Source of the DNA: Pseudoramibacter alactolyticus
GTDB lineage: Bacteria > Bacillota > Clostridia > Eubacteriales > Eubacteriaceae
Assembly (NCBI RefSeq): GCF_050908235.1
Contig: NZ_CP194340.1
Strand: one strand, 5' to 3'
Length of the DNA stretch: 64,000 nucleotides
Below are positions 17,322 through 25,927 of this stretch, piece by piece (positions within the stretch are counted from its first letter, which is position 1; every line of letters begins with the position of its first letter). The position numbers and the translations under genes were made by a program. The notes under the pieces are model-generated. The model was not told the DNA's origin and did no database searches. It saw only the letters and a program-made list of their open reading frames with translations.

Positions 17322-17587
17322 GGGATTACCTGACGATCTGAGAAAGCAAAAATGGTTATGCCTATATTAAAGAAAGTTAAAAAGTCGAAAATCATGATGT
17401 TTCATTAATTTTATTATAGAAAGATTTTAAAATGTAATCAATACAAAAATAGAATAAAAAATAGTGAAAAATTCGACAAAAATTTCGGCTATCGATAAAA
17501 GGGCAGGCGTGATAAAATAATATAGTTAAAGTCAATGGATTAAAAACTTTGTTGCGCGGACAAAGCGGTATTAGAAAGAAGTATATT

Positions 17588-18451
17588 TTGAAAGAAAGAG
17601 CCAAAAGAATCGGCGTGATTGACGTCGGCGGCGGACAGCGCGCCGTGTACGGCGCCGGCGTTTTTGACCGGTGTCTGGATTTGGGGGTGCAGTTTGATGC
17701 GGCTTATGGCATTTCGGCGGGCAGTGCCAACGTCACCAGCTATCTGGCCGGTCAGCGCGGCCGCAACCATGAATACTACACGAATTATTGTCTGAGAAAG
17801 GAATACTCGAGTCCGGGCGTGTTCGCACGCACCGGCTCGGTGATCGATCTGCGTTATGTTTATGGGACTTTGTCCAATTCGGACGGCGAGTATCCGCTCA
17901 ATTTCCCCGGACTGATGGCCAACCCCGCACCTTGTACGATCGTGGCGACAGACGCCGAAACGGGGCAAGCGATTTATTTCGGCAAGGAAGATATGGCTCA
18001 GGATGATTACCGGATCATTATGGCGAGCTGTTCGGTGCCGGTATTTTGCAGGCCTTTCCCGCTGAATGGACGGTTTTATTACGACGGCGCCATTTCGGAT
18101 CCGGTGCCGATCGCAAGAGCGTTTGCCGATGGCTGTGATGCGGTGGTGGTGATTTTAACCCGGCCGAAGCATTATTTCAGGACAGATGTGCACGATCGTC
18201 GCCAGGCTAAGCTGATGCGCCGGCAGTTTCACGGCGCGTCGCGGGTCTTTGCCAGACGCGCGGCAACCTACAACCGCGAACTGCGCCGTGCCCTGGCGCT
18301 GGAGAGGGATGGCCGCGTGCTCATCGTGGCACCGGATGACATCGCCGGGATGAAGACCTTCGGCAAAACGCCGGAAGCCTCCGAAGCGCTGTATCAAAAA
18401 GGGCTGCGCGATGCGGCGGCGATTCCCGCCTTTATCGAAAAGTGGCGATGA
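17588..18451 (+). CDS. Patatin-like phospholipase
   Basis: The best start seems to be the TTG at 17588 behind a purine-rich stretch; a second TTG at 17549 is possible. The product is about 287 residues. The oxyanion loop GVIDVGGGQRAVYGAG, the nucleophile elbow GISAGS and the DGAISDP catalytic Asp region give the complete Ser-Asp dyad. The family includes bacterial lipid acyl hydrolases. No signal peptide is visible, so it should act in the cytoplasm or on the inner face of the membrane. Confidence 0.85.
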   Translation: MKERAKRIGVIDVGGGQRAVYGAGVFDRCLDLGVQFDAAYGISAGSANVTSYLAGQRGRNHEYYTNYCLRKEYSSPGVFARTGSVIDLRYVYGTLSNSDGEYPLNFPGLMANPAPCTIVATDAETGQAIYFGKEDMAQDDYRIIMASCSVPVFCRPFPLNGRFYYDGAISDPVPIARAFADGCDAVVVILTRPKHYFRTDVHDRRQAKLMRRQFHGASRVFARRAATYNRELRRALALERDGRVLIVAPDDIAGMKTFGKTPEASEALYQKGLRDAAAIPAFIEKWR

Positions 18452-18456
18452 TTGAA

Positions 18457-18483
18457 ACCACCGGGGAATCCGATGGTCTTTTA
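18457..18483 (+). terminator. Possible terminator after the patatin gene
   Basis: ACCACCGG and CCGATGGT can pair with one mismatch, and a short T-run follows. The T-run is weak. Confidence 0.35.
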
Positions 18484-18832
18484 GCGATGACATCTGTGAT
18501 GAATTTTAGGATAGAGTGCAGATTCAAAGGTTTGAGGAAATATCATTTTGCATTTGCATGATACCGAAGCGCTGGGCTGCGCCGAGAATTCTCCGAAGCC
18601 ATGACGGCTCGCGGAACCGATGTCCGGCTGACTTTTAAGGATGGTAGAGAGGTAGCCATTTTGGATTGATGTTCGGATGGCAAGAAGTTTGAAAATATGG
18701 TAAATTTTATACAGTGAAGCACGAAGGTGCGTAAGCTGCACATCGAGAAATTTGATGGAGCATTGACCTTTCGGCCAGTGCTCTTTTTATTTATAAGTAA
18801 GTTTGGAATAGAGTTCTTAGGAGGGGAAGAAG
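18484..18832 (+). other. Gene-poor stretch with a terminator-like hairpin
   Basis: I see no intact gene. A short reading frame (MTARGTDVRLTFKDGREVA, around 18601) looks like a relic, but I cannot identify it. At 18758-18788 GAGCATTG pairs with CAGTGCTC (one G-U) and a T-run follows, so a transcript probably ends here. The Shine-Dalgarno sequence of the next gene is AGGAGGGG at 18820-18827. Confidence 0.4.
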
Positions 18833-19963
18833 ATGACCGTTGAAAACGAAATTGTCCAAGCTGAGAATGCCGTTGTGGAAGTCATTGATCCGACGCAGGA
18901 ACCGATACCTGCAAATTATAAAGCAGTTTCTATTTCAGAGATTTCTTCATTAGGAGCTGTTGGTAGTACGATACATAATTTTCTGGAAAGTCAGGCAAAA
19001 GTAGGCGGCGAGGGAATCTACAAAGTGACGTTTCCTAAGGGTTTTGATGGCACATTGTTTAAATTCAAAAATGAAAATGCGTTTCTGGGATCAGGTATAA
19101 GTAACGGAAAGATAGTACAGGCCCGTCTGATTCCGGTACATTTTGACCCGACACAAATGTTCATAGCCTTTGCATTGATGGGTATCCAGCACCAACTGGG
19201 TGAAATACAAGCTACTCAGCAGGAAATTCTGAATTTTCTGGAAAACCAAGAGGAAAGCAAGTTAAAGGGATATCTGACCACGCTGAATGATACCATTGAG
19301 GAGTATCAGATAAACTGGAACAATAAAGATTTCGTTGAACAGAAAAAGAATGAGATAAGTCAGGTAAAGATAGGAGTAAATAGTAGTGTAAGCCATTATA
19401 AGAAAGAAATTGATGACATTCTTTCTACGCCTGATCAGTTTCATTGTATGGGCAAGGCTAATCCGACCATACAGAAATTAATTAGGGCTATAAGAGATTA
19501 TCATTTAGCCTTTTACATAAAGAACTACACGCTTTACTTTGAGACCATATTGTTAGGAAATTTCAGTAAAGAAAATCTCAAATTTGTTATTGATAGAATT
19601 CAAAAAAATACAGACGATTATGTTCAGTTGATTGAGAGCTGCAAGGAGTGGGTTTCCCATTATCTTCCATCATCGATTAATTATAAGGCTGCACCTGTTT
19701 ACAGAGGTTTTGACAGTTTTTGGGGAAAAATCCCAATTTTGGGTGAGCCATGCAGAAGAGAGAAACAAAAAAAATATATTTTAATAGAAACTCAGCTAAA
19801 ACGGATTGAACAGGATGAGGATCCTGGAATAGCGGCATTTTCGGAATCTTTGGTCAAGATTAAAGATCTGCATGATCAGAAGCTTGATCTGTATATCGAA
19901 GGGAATAAGGTGTATTTGCCAGAGAATGAATCTGTAGTGAAATGTTCGGAAGGAGAGAAATAA
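18833..19963 (+). CDS. Orphan 376-residue protein of unknown function
   Basis: The GC content is clearly lower than in the neighbours. The N-terminal 110 residues look globular (GIYKVTFPKGFDGTLFKF, then SGISNGKIVQARLIP). A helical region follows (FIAFALMGIQHQLGEIQATQ) and then a long coiled-coil-like part with several QxxI/LxxE patterns. I recall uncharacterised Firmicutes proteins with the same plan but no function. No enzyme motif is present. Its stop (TAA) overlaps the ATG of a 23-residue membrane peptide, so the two are likely to act together. Horizontal gain is plausible. Confidence 0.6.
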   Translation: MTVENEIVQAENAVVEVIDPTQEPIPANYKAVSISEISSLGAVGSTIHNFLESQAKVGGEGIYKVTFPKGFDGTLFKFKNENAFLGSGISNGKIVQARLIPVHFDPTQMFIAFALMGIQHQLGEIQATQQEILNFLENQEESKLKGYLTTLNDTIEEYQINWNNKDFVEQKKNEISQVKIGVNSSVSHYKKEIDDILSTPDQFHCMGKANPTIQKLIRAIRDYHLAFYIKNYTLYFETILLGNFSKENLKFVIDRIQKNTDDYVQLIESCKEWVSHYLPSSINYKAAPVYRGFDSFWGKIPILGEPCRREKQKKYILIETQLKRIEQDEDPGIAAFSESLVKIKDLHDQKLDLYIEGNKVYLPENESVVKCSEGEK

Positions 19964-20034
19964 TGCTTGGAATAATATACACTATTGTAATTATCATTGT
20001 AGTTGTGCTGATTGTCAAAGCTATCAAAAAGTGA
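19963..20034 (+). CDS. 23-residue single-span membrane peptide
   Basis: The ATG overlaps the preceding stop (TAATG), and AAGGAG lies nine bases upstream. The peptide is nearly all aliphatic (MLGIIYTIVIII, then VVVLIV) and ends KAIKK, so it fits one membrane helix with a cytoplasmic basic tail. It could anchor the 376-residue protein or act as a small membrane-active peptide, for example toxin-like. The start context is strong, but expression is unproven. Confidence 0.55.
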   Translation: MLGIIYTIVIIIVVVLIVKAIKK

Positions 20035-20094
20035 GCGGCGGTCATGATCAGGGTCATAGCATCCTGAAAAAACGCATATATCCAGCTCTCACAA

Positions 20095-20117
20095 GTGTGT
20101 GCAAATCATGCACACAC
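20095..20117. repeat. Perfect 9-bp inverted repeat
   Basis: GTGTGTGCA (20095-20103) and TGCACACAC (20109-20117) flank AATCA. With no T-run, it could be an operator or a weak hairpin. Confidence 0.35.
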
Positions 20118-20136
20118 CTGAAGGAATAAGTTGTGC

Positions 20137-20630
20137 TTGTATCAATCTTATAGCGGCAACGGTTCTGGCAATTTTCCTACCGAAACCTATCTTTTTCTTC
20201 GCAAGCTGGAAAATCGGGTAATTTCCGAGCTTGCCGCCGGGCAGATTTTGTGGGCGATGCCAATTACAATCCCATCCGTGTGAAGATCAGCCAGTTTTAC
20301 AGGATTGAGATCAACGATTTTGCCGTTTCTGTCGCGAAGACTGCCCTGTGGATTGCCGAAAAGCCAAATGCTTGCCACCACGGAAGAGATTGTGAAAATG
20401 CCGTTGGATTTTCTGCCGCTGACCACGAGCGCCGGCATCGCCGAGGGCAACGCCCTCGCCATGAACTGGGAGACAGTGGTGCCCAAAAATGAATTGGATT
20501 TTATCATGGGGAATCCGTTGTTTGTGGATGGGATGTATATATCGAAAGCTTAGAAAACAGAAATCCATGATATTTTTTCGGGCTGAAGATTAGATTATGT
20601 GACGGGTTGGTATAAAAAAGCAGTGGCTTT
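20137..20630 (+). pseudogene. Relic of an N6-adenine DNA methyltransferase (MmeI-like class)
   Basis: Pieces of one methyltransferase appear in shifting frames. GNGSGNFPTETYLFLRKLEN recalls motif I (normally PACGSGNF). Next are VKISQFYRIEINDFAVSVAK, ALWIAE, then EGNALAMNWETVVPKNELDF and IMGNPLFV, where the catalytic NPPF has become NPLF. A later piece reads VTGWYKKA. At least two frameshifts and a substitution in the catalytic motif make it inactive. It is evidence of a lost restriction-modification gene. Confidence 0.65.
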
Positions 20631-20633
20631 TCT

Positions 20634-20819
20634 TTGGGAACCCACATTAAAAATACCTTTGCATCTACCAAGTTTGGAACAATAGAACCAGATAATCAAG
20701 CGAAAGTTCACTACGTAATCAGAAGAAAATATATTCCAATGGGGTTTATGAACAAAGGTGAAGTTCTTGGGACGCCGACGATGAAAGCGGCTTATACAGC
20801 AGGAAATAGAATTCGATAA
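20634..20819 (+). other. Short unidentified reading frame, probably a gene remnant
   Basis: A 60-codon frame from a TTG reads through KVHYVIRRKYIPMGFMNKGE and ends before the TetR relic. No start signal is convincing and I do not recognise the family. Its place inside a decayed zone suggests a gene fragment. Confidence 0.3.
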
Positions 20820-20833
20820 TGGGGGTGAGAAAG

Positions 20834-21414
20834 ATGCCGGCAAAATCAATAGAGCGTGATAAAGCGCGTCAGAAAGAGATTTTGGATGCCTGCGGCAGAC
20901 TCTATCAAATAAAGGGGTTTCACGACATCACCATTAAAGATATCAGTGAAGAAACCTCCCTGTCCCGTCCGTCGATCTATAATTATTTTGAAACCAAGGA
21001 AGAGATTTTTTTGGGGTTTTTGACGTGAGAGCATGCGGCGTGGAACAAGCACCTTGGCATGCTTCGGGATGATTTTTCGTCGCTTACCAAGGAGGCATTT
21101 GCGTCAAAGCTGGCCGATACCTTGGCGGACAGAGAGGTGCTTCTCAAAATCTGCGCGATGAATCTCTACGAGATTGAAGAAAACAGTCGGCCGGAACGGC
21201 TGGTGGATTACAAGCAGGCGTTCAAAGAGAGTTTGGAGATCTTTTGTGGTTGCCTGCGTCAGTTTTTTTCCGATTCTTTCCCTTTCTGTATGGCGTTTAT
21301 CCTTATGCCTATCCAACGGTAAAGCAGAAAGCGGCAATGGCGCGGGTCGGTATGACATACCGGGCCACATCCATACGGGAAATAACCGAAAATTTTCTGC
21401 TGCGGATTCTTTAG
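20834..21414 (+). pseudogene. TetR-family regulator with nonsense and frameshift mutations
   Basis: The N-terminal HTH is intact (GFHDITIKDISEETSLSRPS, IYNYFETKEEIF). An in-frame TGA at 21026-21028 then stops the frame. The same frame continues with EHAAWNKHLGMLRDDF and the ligand-domain start. Near 21275-21290 it needs a shift to read YGVYPYAYPTVKQKAAMARV. The restored protein would be about 190 residues. There is no sign of a selenocysteine element. It once probably controlled the neighbouring reductase or a lost gene. Confidence 0.75.
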
Positions 21415-21491
21415 GTATGTTTGGAAAAAGAATGGCAATAAGGCCATGAAAAGTGAAAGCCGAATGTGGCATCAAAAATGGAAGAAAAGCG

Positions 21492-22496
21492 ATGAAGTAT
21501 GCGAAATTGGGCAATACGGATATTGAAGTATCAAAGCTTTGTGTTGGTTGCATGAGCTTTGGCAAGGCCGGGACCATGCACGACTGGACGCTGGATCAAG
21601 CGAAGACCACAGAGGTGGTTCGGCGTGCGCTGGATCTGGGCATCAGCTTTTTTGATACGGCGAATGGTTATTCAGCGGGAACCAGTGAGGAATATTTGGG
21701 CAATGCGCTGAAGAAAAACGTGCCTCGTGACAAGGTTGTGATCGCGTCGAAGGTTTATTTTAATCCGGGGAGACTTTCCGGCAAAGCCATCCATCGGGAA
21801 ATCGACGGCACCTTAAAGCGGCTGGGCACGGACTATCTGGATTTGTATATCATCCATAGATTTGATTATGACACGCCGATTGCAGAGACGATGGCGGCTT
21901 TAAACGATCTGGTTAGAAGCGGAAAAGTCAGAGCTATTGGCGCTTCCGCTATGTACGGATATCAGTTTCACAATATGCAGTTGTGTGCGCGGGATCACGG
22001 TTGGGCCCAGTTTCAGGTAATGGAAAATCATTACAATTTGATCTATCGCGAGGATGAACGGGAACTGATTCCAATTTGCAGGCAGATGAAAGTGTCGCTC
22101 ATGCCCTATAGTCCCTTGGCTTCCGGACATTTGACACGGGCAACCTGGGAGTCGGATTCTCTTCGAAGCCGGACGGACCGTGTGGCGATGGGCAAATATG
22201 ATGCGGATAAATATGACGATATGAAAATCATCGACAGAGTTCACGAGGTGGCGAGGGAACACGGCGTATCGATGGCGCAGATCGCGATCGCCTGGCAGTG
22301 GGCAAAGGGTGTGACGGCACCGATTATCGGCGGCACGCGGGCTGAAAACTTTGAGGATGCTGCCGGCGCGCTTGATGTAAAGCTGACAGAAGAGGAGATG
22401 GCTTATATGGAAGCGCCGTATCAGCCGCATCGCATTGTCGGCGCCATTGACCGCAATCCGCCGGCGGATGTGGTTCTTTTGGATGAAAAGAAATGA
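21492..22496 (+). CDS. Aldo/keto reductase
   Basis: The product is 334 residues from the ATG at 21492. The catalytic tetrad positions are visible: Asp and Tyr in FDTANGYSAGTSEEYLG, Lys in VVIASKVYF and His in YIIHRFDYD. The C-terminal cofactor region (APIIGGTRAENFEDAAGAL) binds NADPH. Substrate is unknown. It is the only intact gene between the TetR relic and the carboxypeptidase relic. Confidence 0.88.
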   Translation: MKYAKLGNTDIEVSKLCVGCMSFGKAGTMHDWTLDQAKTTEVVRRALDLGISFFDTANGYSAGTSEEYLGNALKKNVPRDKVVIASKVYFNPGRLSGKAIHREIDGTLKRLGTDYLDLYIIHRFDYDTPIAETMAALNDLVRSGKVRAIGASAMYGYQFHNMQLCARDHGWAQFQVMENHYNLIYREDERELIPICRQMKVSLMPYSPLASGHLTRATWESDSLRSRTDRVAMGKYDADKYDDMKIIDRVHEVAREHGVSMAQIAIAWQWAKGVTAPIIGGTRAENFEDAAGALDVKLTEEEMAYMEAPYQPHRIVGAIDRNPPADVVLLDEKK

Positions 22497-22544
22497 ACCG
22501 GCGCATATAAAATGCGGGTTGTATTTGGTGAGTGAAGGTATTTT

Positions 22545-22784
22545 ATGGTCCTGAATCAAGTCATCAGGCAAGGCAATTTCGCATCGGCACGGGATCAACG
22601 TGGCAGCAGCACCTTGCTGGGGACCTTTATCCAAATGACGGCCACCGAAGCGACGCCGGATATCGTGACGTTGATTAAAAGGATTGCCGGCGAGCACCTG
22701 CCCGTTGCCGTTACCGGGGAAATCGGCCACGAAGCGGATGCCCGGGTGGCATGTATCGGCACCTATGTCCGGCCGACACGCTGA
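22545..22784 (+). pseudogene. Probable C-terminal fragment of an LD-carboxypeptidase (S66)
   Basis: A 79-residue frame reads LLGTFIQMTATEATPDIVTL and PVAVTGEIGHEADARVACIG. This resembles the end of S66 peptidases, where a GTFTxM strand and the catalytic-His region EIGHG occur. The nucleophile part is absent from the sequence upstream. It is most likely a remnant. Confidence 0.45.
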
Positions 22785-22814
22785 TGGCACATGACAGCGC
22801 TCCACACGAAGACT

Positions 22815-22841
22815 GCCCGGAAACCGGGCGGCCTTTTTTGA
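22815..22841 (+). terminator. Terminator
   Basis: GCCCGG (22815-22820) pairs with CCGGGC (22824-22829), followed by GGCC and a T6 run. Confidence 0.65.
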
Positions 22842-22963
22842 TGCCTGGGAGCGTGGGCGGCAAAAAACAAAAAAGTTTGTAACGAAACGCGTCTGTCGCC
22901 GTCTAATGCATATAAGGCCGATGCAGGGTGACGCGACCGGCGCGCCGGAAAATCAGAGAGGAG

Positions 22964-23452
22964 GTGGCTGCCACGGATTTCGAGAAGCTTTATCAAACGT
23001 ATTACATGCAGGTGTATTCCTATGCGATGAGCCTGACCAAAAACGCGGCCCGGGCGGAAGAGATTGCCCAACAGACTTTCGTGAAAGCCATGACGGCAGG
23101 GCGTACCTATCGCGGCGATGCCTCCGAGCGCACCTATTTGTGCGCGATCGCTAAAAATCTCGCGGTGGATGGCTTCCGGGAGGAAAAGCGGCGGGCGCCT
23201 TTTCCGGAGGAAGCGCCGCCGGACGAGACGGATCATCCGGCCCGGGTGGCGGATCACGACACGGCGCTGCGCATCCACCTGGTGCTTCACCATCTGAACG
23301 AGCCTTATAAAGAAGTTTTTTCGCTGCGGGTGTTCGGGGAACTCTCCTTCGCGGATATCGGCCGGGTTTTCGGGAAGTCGGAGAACTGGGCGCGGGTGAC
23401 CTATCACCGGGCGAAGCGGAAGATTCAGGAAAGGATGGCAGAAAATGAATGA
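22964..23452 (+). CDS. ECF-type RNA polymerase sigma factor
   Basis: The product is about 162 residues. I prefer the GTG at 22964, which puts the start close to the conserved FEKLYQTYYMQVYSYAM; an in-frame GTG at 22928 is an alternative and neither has ideal spacing. Region 2 (YAMSLTKNAARAEEIAQQTF, VKAM) and region 4 (EPYKEVFSLRVFGELSFADI, then GRVFGKSENWARVTYHRAKR) are clear. It overlaps the membrane anti-sigma gene by eight bases. The pair probably senses an envelope signal. Confidence 0.85.
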   Translation: MAATDFEKLYQTYYMQVYSYAMSLTKNAARAEEIAQQTFVKAMTAGRTYRGDASERTYLCAIAKNLAVDGFREEKRRAPFPEEAPPDETDHPARVADHDTALRIHLVLHHLNEPYKEVFSLRVFGELSFADIGRVFGKSENWARVTYHRAKRKIQERMAENE

Positions 23453-24437
23453 ACGGCAGGAGAAGCCGGCGGATACCTGCGCGGTGGTGCGGGATCTGCT
23501 GCCCCTTTATATCGATGGGGCGTGCAGCGCGGCGAGCGTCGCGCTGGTCGAGGCCCATCTGGCAGATTGTCCGAACTGCAGAAAGCTGGCGGCCGATTTG
23601 AAGAAGGCGGATATCGAGGCGGTGATCGACGCGGAAAAGACGGGGGTTTTGGCCCGGCACCAGCGGGCCCAGCGCCGGACAGCCTGGCGGGCCGGGGTGA
23701 TCATCGCCTGGCTTTTGATGATTCCAGTGGTGATTGCCGCGGTGGTGGCCTTGCTTGGCGGTGCGGAGGCCGGGGTGCCGGTGGTGCTCGCGGCGGCGAT
23801 GGCCCTGGTGGCATCGCTGACCGTGGTTCCGATGATGGCGAAACAAAACCGCCTGGCCAAAGCAATTCTCGCGGGGACGGCGGCGGTGGTGCTGATCGAA
23901 ATTGCGGTTGGTGCCTTTTATGGCGGCGCTATCATCGACACAGTGGCCGGAACAATCTTTGGCATTTCGCTCGTGTTTTTGCCTTTGGCGATTCGCGGGA
24001 TGGCGCTGCCGCCGGTTTTGGCCGATAAAAAAGCCCTGGTCATTATCGCCTGGGATACCCTGTGGCTGTATTTGACAATTTTGGCGGTCAGCCTGGCCAA
24101 TGGCGATATGGCAGGCTGCCGGGAGGCAGTGGTCACAGCGACGGTTTTTGTGGTGCCGGCGTGGCTGACGTTTTTCGCGGCGGCCAGGCAGCGCGTCAAC
24201 CGCCTGCAAAAGGCAGGGCTTATCACGCTTGTTTGGGGCGTGTGGTTCGGCATCGTCAACGATGTGATGAATTTGGCATTGACCGGCCGCATCGGTTTTA
24301 CCATGGCACGGATGAATCTTCGCGATTGGACCTCTAATACGATGTTTAACGCCAATATCAGTTTTTTGGTTTGCGCGGCGGCAGTGGTGGCTGCTGGTGG
24401 GCTCTTGTTGGCCGCCCGGCGGCGTAGGGATCGTTGA
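23445..24437 (+). CDS. Membrane anti-sigma factor with zinc-finger domain
   Basis: The product is 330 residues. Cys16 is followed by LVEAHLADCPNCRKLA, the anti-sigma HxxxCxxC zinc domain. About seven or eight hydrophobic segments follow (for example AGVIIAWLLMIPVVIAAVVA). The multi-span C-terminal part is longer than in simple anti-sigma factors and may sense the membrane itself. It is translationally coupled to the sigma gene. Confidence 0.8.
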   Translation: MNERQEKPADTCAVVRDLLPLYIDGACSAASVALVEAHLADCPNCRKLAADLKKADIEAVIDAEKTGVLARHQRAQRRTAWRAGVIIAWLLMIPVVIAAVVALLGGAEAGVPVVLAAAMALVASLTVVPMMAKQNRLAKAILAGTAAVVLIEIAVGAFYGGAIIDTVAGTIFGISLVFLPLAIRGMALPPVLADKKALVIIAWDTLWLYLTILAVSLANGDMAGCREAVVTATVFVVPAWLTFFAAARQRVNRLQKAGLITLVWGVWFGIVNDVMNLALTGRIGFTMARMNLRDWTSNTMFNANISFLVCAAAVVAAGGLLLAARRRRDR

Positions 24438-24453
24438 CCGCCGCACACGCGCA

Positions 24454-24484
24454 AGCGGACTGTCGATTGACGGTCCGTTTTTTG
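24454..24484 (+). terminator. Terminator after the sigma/anti-sigma operon
   Basis: GCGGACTGTC pairs with GACGGTCCGT across GATT with G-U wobbles, followed by six Ts. Confidence 0.6.
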
Positions 24485-24534
24485 TGGCCGCCTTCGCGGC
24501 GGGCGTCCGGATTTTTGGATCCGTCGTCAAAAAT

Positions 24535-24581
24535 GTTGGCATGCCAACAGCATCCCGGCGCCGGAGCGGTTATGATAACCG
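24535..24581. promoter_or_regulatory. Two perfect palindromes upstream of the ferredoxin gene
   Basis: GTTGGCATGCCAAC (24535-24548) is a perfect 14-bp palindrome. CGGTTAT (24567-24573) and ATAACCG (24575-24581) are perfect arms around one base. They sit 120-170 bases before the ferredoxin start, so they are good operator candidates. The regulator is not known. Confidence 0.45.
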
Positions 24582-24703
24582 TGCGGCGGCTCGCCTCCCA
24601 GTTTATATCCGAGTTTGATAGGAGTCGCCGTGTCTCCCTGTTTATTGGGACACGTTTGTCAACAGAAATCAGTGTAAATAAATCCATTGGAGAAGGGGAA
24701 ATC

Positions 24704-25432
24704 ATGCAGCGACAAATCATTCACATCGACGAAGCCAAATGCAACGGCTGCGGCCTGTGCGCAGAGGCCTGCCACGAAAACGCCATCGAAATGGTCGGCG
24801 GCAAAGCCCGGCTGATCCGCGACGATTATTGCGACGGGATGGGCGACTGCCTGCCCGAATGCCCCACCGGAGCGATTACCTTTGAAACCCGGGAGGCCGC
24901 GACCTATGACGAGGCCGCTGTGGCGGCCAACGCCGCGCGGCTGGATCGCATCAGGCAAAGGGCCGACGGCCTCAGAGCCCAGGCGCATCCGAATCCGTCG
25001 GGATGCCCGGGAGCGGCGGCGCAGATGTTCGAGCACAAGCCGCAGGCCGGCGCCGCTTCGGCTGTCAGCGAGCTGCGTCAGTGGCCGGTGCAGATCAAAC
25101 TGGTGAATCCTGAAGCGCCCTATTTCGACGGGGCGAAGCTGCTCATCGCGGCGGACTGCAGCGCCTATGCCTACGGCAATTTCCATCGGGATTTTGTAAG
25201 GGGGCGCACGGTGATCATCGGCTGTCCCAAATTCGACGGGGACTACAGCGATAAGCTCACGGCCATCCTTCGGCAGAGTGAGATTAAAAGCGTCGCCATC
25301 GTGCGCATGCAGGTGCCCTGCTGCCGCGGTCTCGATCAGGCGACGAAAAACGCGCTGGCGGCCAGCGGCAAGCAGATTCCCTGGAGCGTGTCGGTCGTGG
25401 GGCCGGATGGCAGCCTGGTGAGCAGCCTGTAA
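24704..25432 (+). CDS. Two-cluster 4Fe-4S ferredoxin-domain protein
   Basis: The product is 242 residues. The first cluster motif is CNGCGLCAEACHENAI. The second is degenerate in spacing (DYCDGMGDCLPECPTGAI) but keeps four Cys. Residues 100-240 form a domain with conserved Cys (GCPKFDGDYSDK, QVPCCRGL) seen in anaerobe redox proteins; I do not know its reaction. Its gene stands alone between terminators, with palindromic sites upstream. Confidence 0.75.
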   Translation: MQRQIIHIDEAKCNGCGLCAEACHENAIEMVGGKARLIRDDYCDGMGDCLPECPTGAITFETREAATYDEAAVAANAARLDRIRQRADGLRAQAHPNPSGCPGAAAQMFEHKPQAGAASAVSELRQWPVQIKLVNPEAPYFDGAKLLIAADCSAYAYGNFHRDFVRGRTVIIGCPKFDGDYSDKLTAILRQSEIKSVAIVRMQVPCCRGLDQATKNALAASGKQIPWSVSVVGPDGSLVSSL

Positions 25433-25451
25433 CCGCAACGGCCATTTATTC

Positions 25452-25485
25452 AGAGCAGCGCGCCGCAGCGCAAGCTCTTTTTTTA
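25452..25485 (+). terminator. Terminator after the ferredoxin gene
   Basis: AGAGC and GCTCT form the outer stem with a GCGC-rich inner hairpin; seven Ts follow. Confidence 0.6.
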
Positions 25486-25734
25486 TGCGCAAAATCGGTA
25501 TTTTTCAGACCAGGAGAAGATATGGCTGGGATAGGGGGGGTGCCAATTTGAAACCATTGGATCTGAATTGTCCCGATTCCGTGGGATGTGTTAGCGAAGA
25601 TCGGACGGATCGAAGCGGATTCGGTGGAAAAACAGGCTTTGCCGAAGGTGGATTGGCGGGGTAAATATGTCCGAATAGAAATGCTTAAAAAAAGATTAGG
25701 AATGTGTATACGATTTTTCAAATAATATTTTTTC

Positions 25735-25784
25735 TTGCATATGTTTTCAAAAGGGGATATAATGATGGACAAGTGGTCGGACCA
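25735..25784 (+). promoter_or_regulatory. Promoter with a GntR/LldR-like operator for the lactate-quinone operon
   Basis: TTGCAT (25735-25740) and TATAAT (25758-25763) are 17 bases apart. TGGTC-G-GACCA (25774-25784), a perfect palindrome, starts just after the expected transcription start. This closely resembles the TGGTnnnACCA sites bound by FadR-subfamily GntR regulators such as LldR. Repression by roadblock, relieved by lactate, is a reasonable guess. The stretch 25485-25734 before it holds no convincing gene. Confidence 0.65.
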
Positions 25785-25927
25785 ATTAACCACAACTGAC
25801 GGCTGACCGTCCTTACTTTCAATCCGTTCCGACCACCTTCTATGAATTTTGCGGCGGGCTGAAGCACTGGCCCCCGATTTTTTCAGCACTATTTTTGCAT
25901 TCATTAGCTGTTTTCAAGAGGAACCAC

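Noticed and set aside
21026..21028. The in-frame TGA of the TetR gene considered as selenocysteine
   Set aside because: TetR regulators have no redox site here, no hairpin typical of a Sec element was seen, and the gene has a second break.
23151..24542. A 463-codon minus-strand frame opposite the sigma and anti-sigma genes
   Set aside because: It is rich in Arg, Pro and His, as expected for an antisense frame of a GC-rich gene; the plus-strand pair has zinc-finger and sigma motifs.
25485..25734. A possible gene between the ferredoxin and the lactate promoter
   Set aside because: Short frames such as the one with VDWRGKYVRIEM lack a start signal and a recognisable family; it may be old debris.
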